From: Ciona savignyi
Taxonomy: Eukaryota; Chordata; Ascidiacea; Phlebobranchia; Cionidae
Reading direction: 5' to 3'
Length of the DNA: 64,000 bases
NCBI GenBank assembly: GCA_000149265.1
Contig: CH003266.1
Location: 1,045,476 to 1,109,475, forward strand
The position numbers were made by a program, and so were the translations under genes. The stretch's first letter is position 1. Each line of letters begins with the position of its first letter. Of the stretch, positions 57,346-64,000 are shown piece by piece. The notes beneath the pieces were generated by a model. That model had not been told where the DNA came from. It searched no databases and saw only the letters and a list, made by a program, of their open reading frames with translations.

Positions 57346-57535
57346 TAATTTTTCGGAGGGAATCAAATAACCCACGCCGTAGTACAGTGTCTTTATTCAA
57401 CATCAATCATAATCCACAATAATACGTATGCGGGTAATGAATACGGTACGTAGAGAATGGGTTCCACAAAAGCAATCTATAGCGGCGTGAAGCGATCTCA
57501 GTACAGATATTGGAAGCCATATGATGCAACATCAG

Positions 57536-57702
57536 GTAGGATAGGATATTCATGTTTATCCTCGAGAATGGGAAACCAATATGGTTAACACATAACAATC
57601 GTCAGATCAAATCGCGCCCACTGTCGGGTTATCGAAGCTATTGCAGTGTGTTGTATGTGATAGACACGTTCCTTCAGTTTGGTAGAACCCATTAATCCGA
57701 TG
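57536..57702 (-). mobile_element. SINE family A, truncated
   Basis: 'taggataggatattcatgtt' to 'gaacccattaatccgatgg'; the tRNA-like head is missing. Confidence 0.8.
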
Positions 57703-58334
57703 GACCGGTAGTAATGGTGGGTGATTGATGAAACGATATTTACATGGTAGCAAGTATAGGTATACGGTAGCTGTGTTTGTTTCAATGGTGACAAAATGAG
57801 ATAATACGACTCACATCAAATTTGAACATATTATATCGAGGTAATATTCAATGTGGCTTGATATGTGGTCAGTATACATCCCGCAGTACCGAATCGGGTA
57901 TAGACGCGCCTGGACGGATTATTATAACTCCGTTACAACACAGTCCACTATGGCACGTGTTTTGTACGTCGAAAAAAACACATTAGATGAAGAAACATGT
58001 GAAAAGTGCGCTAGCGTGGTTCGTATTCATTATTGCTAGATTAAAGGTAGGAGAACTAGATTCAAGGTAGGAAAGCGAACTCATTTAGTGCTTTAAAATA
58101 GGATACTCTAGTTATTCTCGTGGCTGTGAGTTTAAAATGAGGGAAATGTCATGGTATTATCTCGTGTCCACAGTGATTTCAACACTTTTTGTTCACCGAT
58201 AGTATGGTAAAAACGCTTGGAGCCCTACACAAGAAAACATCAATCATATTACCCTTTAAAGTGTGTTGAATACGATTGAGGTATTAATACAGTTTTAGCT
58301 CACGCTAATCAACGAGTGGATAAAGGAAATGTAA

Positions 58335-58440
58335 GCTAAAGTACTTTGCCGAAGGACACAAGAAGCTGTCGATTGGTTTTCATCCCACAACCTTCTGGTT
58401 GACGGTCCAAACACTACCATATGAGCTAATCGTCCGGATG
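58335..58440 (-). mobile_element. degenerate SINE family A head
   Basis: 'tttgccgaaggacacaa', 'cacaaccttctggttgac' and 'agctaatcgtccgga' preserve the layout of the tRNA-derived head in reverse. Confidence 0.5.
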
Positions 58441-58993
58441 TAATAAGTACCGAAGCGGTACGGAATACTTTCTCAGAAAGGGAATAACGGTACGGTAATT
58501 GTTTGACACATTGTACGCAAAGTTAAATTAAACATTTGAAGCGCATTCACTGATCGTAACTGCGGCAAAGGTATCAAGGAAAGTAAAAAACGTAATCTAT
58601 TCAACCATGTAATAATTAGCCACGATGTGATGTGAAGTTTATCTACGCTTCTTGAATTACTACAACGGATTACGCTACAACAGTTCCCGCAACGCATCCC
58701 CGCTATTGAAGCACAGGCATTGGGTGGTTGTGTTAGACGGAACACGGCAAACGCAAAGGTGAGAAGTTATACACCTGTGCTATAGCATGAAGACGTGGAC
58801 GTGAAGCGTATAAGTCGCGCGTCGTCGTTAAAATTCGTGTTGTTGTTGGAGTTTGCGTTCGGGTTGTCGTTCGCTTCGCATTCCTTGGTCAGTTTCTCGC
58901 TGGACGACGGGTCAACCTTCACTGCTTCCTAGTTGGAATTTATTGCATTGGTAACTTATGCCTGGTTTGGTCAGTTTATTCTAGTGTCTAGAG

Positions 58994-59294
58994 CAGGGAT
59001 GTCCAACATTTTATTGTAGTGGGCCGCATTGTCACTTGAAATAATTCAATGGGCCGGAGAAGCTTTTAATTTTAAAGAAAATGGGTACATAAACACAATT
59101 AATAACCATTATAGTTATATATAATTCTATATTCCTGATTCTCCCATACTATAGCATACTATTACTACGCCCCTAAAAAGCTGACTGATACATTTTAATT
59201 AGGCTAAGTTTTAAAGTTCAAAATACTACTTTGAGTGAAAATGACTAGCGGGCCGCACAAAAATCTCAGGCGGGCCGCAGGTTGGACATCCCTG
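58994..59294 (+). mobile_element. hAT-like MITE, second family
   Basis: TIRs cagggatgtccaac and gttggacatccctg are perfect inverted copies. Flanking 8-mers gtctagag and gactagag differ at one base. Same family as 26293. Confidence 0.85.
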
Positions 59295-59431
59295 GACTAG
59301 AGAAATTCGCCTGGAAGGATAAACGTATTATCACAGTAGAGTTGTGGTAAAATTGTTCACCCGGTAAATTTCGTAGATCATAACGTCGGTCTGTCATTAG
59401 ATAGGTCGTGGGAAAGCAACCACCCGTTATC

Positions 59432-59633
59432 CGGTATCTCTAAATACTACAGGATCGCTTTTACCGCTTGAATCGCTTACTATACTGCGTAATTACAAAA
59501 GCCATGATAATAATGTTAGGGTTGGGGTTAAAGTTAGTTCTGGGGTTGAGATTAGTGTTTGGAACAGGGTTAGACTTACTTTCCATAGCAATCTATAAGT
59601 GATCCAAGCGATCCTGTAGTATTTAGAGGCACG
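59432..59633 (+). mobile_element. MITE, TIR family 2, perfect 9-bp target duplication
   Basis: CCCGTTATC at 59423-59431 and 59634-59642. TIRs 'ctctaaatactacaggatcg' and 'cgatcctgtagtatttagag'. Core 'ctggggttgagattagtg' as in 31017. Confidence 0.88.
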
Positions 59634-59639
59634 CCCGTT

Positions 59640-59755
59640 ATCTAGTTGATAGTGTATTTAAACAAGGTACTTAACGGTAGTCGCCTGAACTATTCTAACG
59701 ATTGTCCTTGCGATAACGCGTTTTCACACCAATGCGGATAAACATGCATAACCAA
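59640..59755 (+). mobile_element. degenerate SINE family A remnant
   Basis: 'aacaaggtacttaacgg', 'gcctgaacta', 'acgattgtccttg' and 'gcggataaacatgcata' keep the family order. Confidence 0.5.
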
Positions 59756-60204
59756 TAGGAAATCATTTCAGTGGTTTGGTCATTATAAGAACGAATTTTT
59801 AATCCCATCAAATTTATCCACCATTATTGGTGGATAGTTCGTGCAATGTGCGTGAAAACTGGTTTAACCACGAGTACTGTAGTTAAGTCATGTCGTTTCA
59901 GTAGTCGAGTCAGGATCTCGGACGCTATTGCAGCACGTTATATTATTATGGAGTTAAAATGTTAAAATAGGAGAAAGTATGCAGTTTGTCATACGCCGGG
60001 CCCTACACACGTGCTTACAAAAATACTCTCATTTTTAAATGAAAAAACTAATAATTTGGTTGAGAAAAATAATTCTAAATTTAGGTTCACCTTTTCATTC
60101 GCTCTTTGCCGCTTGAGGTCGGACTTGATAAGAACTGGAAATGTAATTAAGAGAGAAAATTAGACAACACATTGAAAAAAAAAATAATGAAATTAATGAT
60201 CAGA

Positions 60205-60440
60205 AAACGGATGTTTATCCCAAGATGAAATTACGTAAAGGGCGTTGCAATATAAAATCATGGTCAGAAAATCGTGTCCACCATCGGTTTATAGGATATA
60301 GATAGTGTGTTGTATAGGATTAAAAAAAGCTTTGGTTATGTTAATAATTAATCCACTGAGTTCAAGCAATGTTGGCAAAGCGCTTTGCCCAAAAACTCTA
60401 TTTAATTTTGTCAACTTTTGATTGAAAGCAATACAACTTC
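60205..60440 (-). mobile_element. degenerate SINE family A remnant
   Basis: 'ggatgtttatccc', 'gatagtgtgttgtatagg' and 'taatccactgagttcaagca' are recognisable in reverse order. Confidence 0.5.
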
Positions 60441-60498
60441 TAGCATAGTTCAACGTTGGATAAAAATATCCGAAATTTCAAACACACCAAGCACACAA

Positions 60499-60597
60499 TA
60501 GGATAGGATATTCATGTTTATCTCGATTTAAAAGCCGACGCACTTAACCGCCAGACTAACCGGCCGGACAATTCCTTCAGTAACCCGACGGTGGGCG
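60499..60597 (-). mobile_element. SINE family A, rearranged fragment
   Basis: The tail 'aataggataggatattcatg' is joined directly to the head 'gacgcacttaaccgccagac', with the body deleted; an adjacent plus-strand piece 'taacccgacggtgggcg' follows. Confidence 0.65.
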
Positions 60598-61344
60598 TGT
60601 TTCATGTGATATTGTAATAAAGAAGGTTAATATGATTGTGTTTTTTTTTTAAAAGATTCGCAACAGTAGCCACGGGAATATGCCTGTCAAGTAACAAGGT
60701 CAAACAAGGAATGACGTACTTGGGGAATTGGATTAGCTACATGACCTGTTAATTTAATTAATGGAAATCAATATATTCGACTAGCAAGCCTCACAGGAAA
60801 CTATGTGAGAGATCGTGATACACAATTTATATTGTAACGTTGTAGTGATACACATCACGCATTGTTACGTTGAAATGCCTCTTGTTATGCAACATACCAA
60901 CAGCAACAACCAAATATCAGGAGAAAAACTGGTCAAAATCACAATAAGCCTGTTTTAGCGGAAAATCCTAATTTAAATATTTTACTTTAAAAAGTAAACA
61001 AGTTTGTCTTCTATCTAAAACAAATAGGTTATGTAGCAACCAGCAAGTTAGCAAAACTTAATCAATATATTCACCAATATACAACTAATTTTTTTTTCAG
61101 TAAAAGCCAACTCTGAATACTGTAATGTTTATGATTTAAAATTGAAACAAGATTTATTAACTTTTTATAATAAAATGCCAGAGTAAAGAGTTTGTAACAT
61201 ATTTAGCTTGATAGAACTAAGATTTCATTCACTTGGACTGTTTTCATGCCAACCAACTGCAAAAATCGATAGTAACACTTTTATCAAGAGATAAATATTC
61301 ATTATACAGACGTGCACAACAAAAGATTTTTCAGCTTAGGAAAA

Positions 61345-61642
61345 TTACTCTAGAATGGACTTTAAACACTTTAGTATGGACTTAAATACTCTAGTATGGA
61401 CTTAAATATTCTAGTATGGACTTAAATACTCCAGTATGGACTTTAAACACTTTAGTATGGACTTAAATACTATAGTATGGACTTAAATACTCTAGTATGG
61501 ACTTAAATACTCTAGTATGGACTTAAATACTCCAGTATGGACTTTAAACATTTTAGTATGGACTTAAATACTCTAGTATGGACTTAAATACTATAGTATG
61601 GACTTTAAATACTCTAGTATGGACTTTAAATACTCTAGTATG
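61345..61642 (+). repeat. about 20-bp minisatellite
   Basis: 'ctctagtatggacttaaata' and variants (tccagtatggactttaaaca) repeat about 14 times. It has no spacers and no flanking cas-type genes. Confidence 0.9.
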
Positions 61643-61738
61643 GTCACAACACAAAATTTTCCATCTAGGGAGATAAAGAAGCCTTTAGCTTATTAGTGAT
61701 AATGCAAAGGTCACCTGTCAAGATGAGGTATTCTGGGC

Positions 61739-63714
61739 TTAATCACTACTAAGTGATGCCATTGAATGCTTTAAAAGTGATTTAACATCATTAGCTCCAG
61801 TAAATTCTAATGGACCGTTCGGAAAACAAATTGCAATAGTTTTGATTCCAACTGTTGGCAAGAGGTGACATATGCAATCCATGAGTCTAATTAACTCTTA
61901 TACTTCCAACTTGGCAAAAAAATTCATTCTCCTGCTATGCAATCCACACAATATCAATCTATGCAATCCGCACAATATCAATCTATGCAATCCACACAAT
62001 ATCAATCTTTGCAATCCACACAAAATCAATCTATGCAATCCACACAATATCTATCTATGCAATCCACACAATATCAATCTATGCAATCCACACAATATCA
62101 ACCTAAGCAATCCACACAATATCAACCTAAGCAATCCACACAATATCAACCTAAGCAATCCACACAATATCAATCACCACTGTTAGTTGCAACATATCAC
62201 CTGTCATAATGGTTCCAACTACCAGTGCAGCGCACATGAATATGTTGGCAGCCTGGACTCCATGCCCATTCAGTATCTGCTCAGCTGATAGGGTGAACAG
62301 GATGCCAAAGAACTGTAGTGGATTATATAAGTTCGGTTTTGTTTATTACATTACAAAATCGCACTAGTGGTAAACGAAGACTTAAGTAATTGTAAGCAAA
62401 ACTTATAGTAAACCGTGACCCCAACTCTAATCTTAAACCCAGAACTAAGTAAACTCTAACACACGCGATAAAACTAACCCTAACACCCCTATCTTAACTT
62501 TATAAAGTGCAGTTTTCTCTCATTATATTTCTCCCTTTTTATTTCTTTTTTTTCGCCCTTTTTATTTCTTTTATTTCGCCCTTTTTATTTCTTTTATTTC
62601 ACCCTTTTTATTTCTTTTATTTCACCCTTTTTATTTCTTTTATTCCGCTCTTTTAGTTTTCTTCCATTGATGGTAAACATAAAATAAATTGTCACCTGAG
62701 CAGAGACATTGAGCAAACCAGATGAAGTAGCTTCAGATTCCGGAAAAGTGATCTCAGCTGCAAATTCGAAACCAATCGGCAAATACCCAGTCATAAAGAA
62801 GCTGTTGGAAAAACTTTATTGGTCTAACCTTATAATATCTAATGGGCCAGGTAAATTAAAAATTAAAAAAGAGTTTTTTTCAATTATGAGCTTAGTTGAC
62901 TGTGCAGCAGGTATTGTGCTAGAGCTAAATTCCAATAATTAACAATCTAATCATAACAGGCTCAATAATACATGCTATGAGCTGCATCACTATACTTGTC
63001 GAGTATGACAATAAAAGAAAGACTCACCCGAGTGCTCCAATAGTAAGGTAGTCCAACCACAACAACTGTACTGGCAGTGTGAAGGTGAACACCACCATAA
63101 ACACCAATGACAGAATGTAGATTCCAACTGTTGTAGTCCTAAACGTGGAAGTATGCACAGACTTATTAGATACAATTACATAGCTCATACAGGAATGACT
63201 GTTGTTGGTCAACTGTAAGCATAAGAGATCAAATAAAACTTCCCTTTCTAACATTGAAAAATTACTACACAATATTATCAATTTGAATGTGAGAATGGGA
63301 TGCCTAAGGCAATGATAGGATAGGATATGACCAAGGGGGTTAACACACAGGCAATCGTCAGATCACCTTGCACCCACCGTCGGGTTACCGAAGCTATTGC
63401 AGTGGGTTGTATATGATAGACACGTTCCTTCAATTTGGTAGAACGCAATAATCTGCTGGGCTCAAGCAATACTTACAAAAGCTTCCTGATGATACAGGAA
63501 ATAAATACATTGCTTGACTACGAGCACGGAATGTATAAAACATTAATGCGTTAAACACTAAAATCAGAACATTAACTTAAAAAAAAATGAAACTACGGTA
63601 TTTCACTTACTTGAAAAGTTTAGTTTTATCCAAGAAGACACCACATATGACGGAGCCAGCTAAACCAGCTACAATCATTGTCAGTCCAATCTCTCCGACC
63701 TCTTTACCTGCATC
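61739..63714 (-). CDS. FLVCR: FLVCR1/2-like MFS transporter, 3' exons (gene continues past the window)
   Basis: Minus-strand exons 63714 (or 63707)-63611, 63138-63028, 62801-62696, 62312-62201 and, less surely, 61851-61739. Phases agree at every joint. The translation includes '[20 protein letters not shown]', '[20 protein letters not shown]', '[20 protein letters not shown]', '[20 protein letters not shown]' and '[20 protein letters not shown]', matching TM8-TM12 of the heme/choline transporters FLVCR1 and FLVCR2; I cannot separate the two. The terminal exon is inferred from a donor ACAG|GTGATA and acceptor 'cctcttgccaacag' and would add 37 residues; if unused, the frame stops at 62151 in a 24-bp minisatellite. 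The 5' exons lie to the right of 64000. It is the second SLC49-family gene in the window. Confidence 0.85.
61936..62172 (+). repeat. 24-bp minisatellite, about 10 copies
   Basis: 'tatgcaatccacacaatatc' plus 'aatc' repeats, with the right-hand units reading 'aacctaag'. It lies in the predicted last intron of the FLVCR-like gene, or overlaps its 3' end if the last exon is not used. Confidence 0.9.
62338..62520 (-). mobile_element. possible decayed MITE with the shared core
   Basis: On the minus strand it reads 'gttagggttagttttatcg' and 'agttctgggtttaagattag', similar to the core of the G-rich MITEs. Ends 'aaaatcgcac' and 'gtgcagtttt' are only weakly inverted. In an FLVCR intron. Confidence 0.4.
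62520..62652 (+). repeat. 22-bp pyrimidine-rich tandem repeat in FLVCR intron
   Basis: 'ccctttttatttcttttatt' plus 'tc(g/a)' repeats about six times; on the transcribed strand this is purine-rich and lies just after the donor of the 62801-62696 exon. Confidence 0.88.
63314..63467 (-). mobile_element. SINE family A, truncated, FLVCR intron
   Basis: 'gataggataggatatgacca' to 'ataatctgctgggctcaag'; part of the 3' end (tttatccccg) is deleted. Confidence 0.8.
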
Positions 63715-63843
63715 CTGCGTGGAAGATTCAGTTTGATGATGTGTTTGGTGATGTACATGTACAAAGCCTGTTTTACCACCCACCCATAATAAACACAAAA
63801 TAAATCAACCTTCCATAACAGTGGTGGGAACATTGTTAATAGT

Positions 63844-64000
63844 CAGGCCGGTTAGTATGGCGGTTAAGTGCATTTCAATCAAAAGGTTGCACGTGCGAAA
63901 CTGGTTGCTAGCTAATAGGCTGTGTCCCTGGGCAAGACACTTAACGGACATTGCCTAAACCCAACGGATTAATGAGTTCTACCTAATTGAAAAAACATGT
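63844..64000 (+). mobile_element. SINE family A cut by the window end
   Basis: Head 'ggccggttagtatggcgg' through 'gagttctacctaattga'; the 3' half is beyond 64000. Confidence 0.8.

Noticed and set aside
61345-61642. Regular short repeats as a CRISPR array
   Set aside because: Units are contiguous without unique spacers, the genome is eukaryotic, and no cas genes exist.
63844-63910. tRNA-like heads of SINEs as tRNA genes
   Set aside because: The acceptor stem does not pair and the B-box region is degenerate; they are always joined to the SINE body.

Overview
The window reads as a euchordate, intron-rich, AT-rich nuclear genome, most likely a sea squirt of the genus Ciona. The evidence is the very short introns (many 50-80 nt), the dense tRNA-derived SINEs with a TATCC tail, many small MITEs, and chordate genes (TRIQK, MOXD1, AIP, OSTF1, CYSTM1, SLC49 family) in compact form. 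Two runs of N (12830-12962 and 42978-43077) are assembly gaps. All gene identities come from reading spliced translations by eye against remembered family features; no database search was run.

Layout: 1-7730 holds no convincing gene, only SINE copies, a roughly 337-bp tandem satellite (3555-5046) and a purine run. 7731-12202 (+) is a 10-exon MFS transporter of the SLC49A3/MFSD7 type. 12963-14551, 17115-18874 and 24446-26938 (all +) are three tandem paralogues of an atypical rhodopsin-class GPCR: the first loses its 5' exon to a gap, the second carries an 8-nt frameshift in TM1, the third is intact and has one extra intron. Between copies two and three lies TRIQK (20645-21777, +), whose two introns each carry a MITE with a perfect target-site duplication. 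28758-37444 (+) is a 15-exon copper monooxygenase of the MOXD1/DBH family with all six expected copper ligands. 39565-40206 (-) is OSTF1 in a single uninterrupted exon. 43197-46886 (+) is AIP, the FKBP/TPR co-chaperone, in 7 exons. 48792-50561 (-) encodes a small P/G/Y-rich protein I do not recognise. 52878-53664 (-) is a CYSTM1-like protein with an 18-bp coding minisatellite. 53665-61738 is gene-poor and full of SINE remnants and minisatellites. 61739 to beyond about 63714 (-) is the 3' half of an FLVCR1/2 (SLC49A1/A2) transporter that runs off the right edge.

The most distinctive feature is not a gene. Tandem repeats in this window repeatedly start at or span exon-intron junctions: SLC49A3 exons 2 and 6 (donors), MOXD exon 3 (acceptor), MOXD intron 5 (a 36-bp unit, 26 copies plus a terminal one that merges into the real acceptor, most units carrying an acceptor-like and a donor-like motif), and MOXD intron 11 (donor). 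In the SLC49A3 exon 2 array all five downstream copies of the donor have GT changed to AT while the genuine one stays GT. Non-autonomous DNA elements form several families, including hAT-like elements, a pogo/Tigger-like element and two TIR families with about 9-bp target duplications that share a G-rich core.

The genes are not an operon or pathway. The only evident functional groupings are the GPCR tandem cluster and the presence of two SLC49-superfamily transporters in one 64-kb interval.
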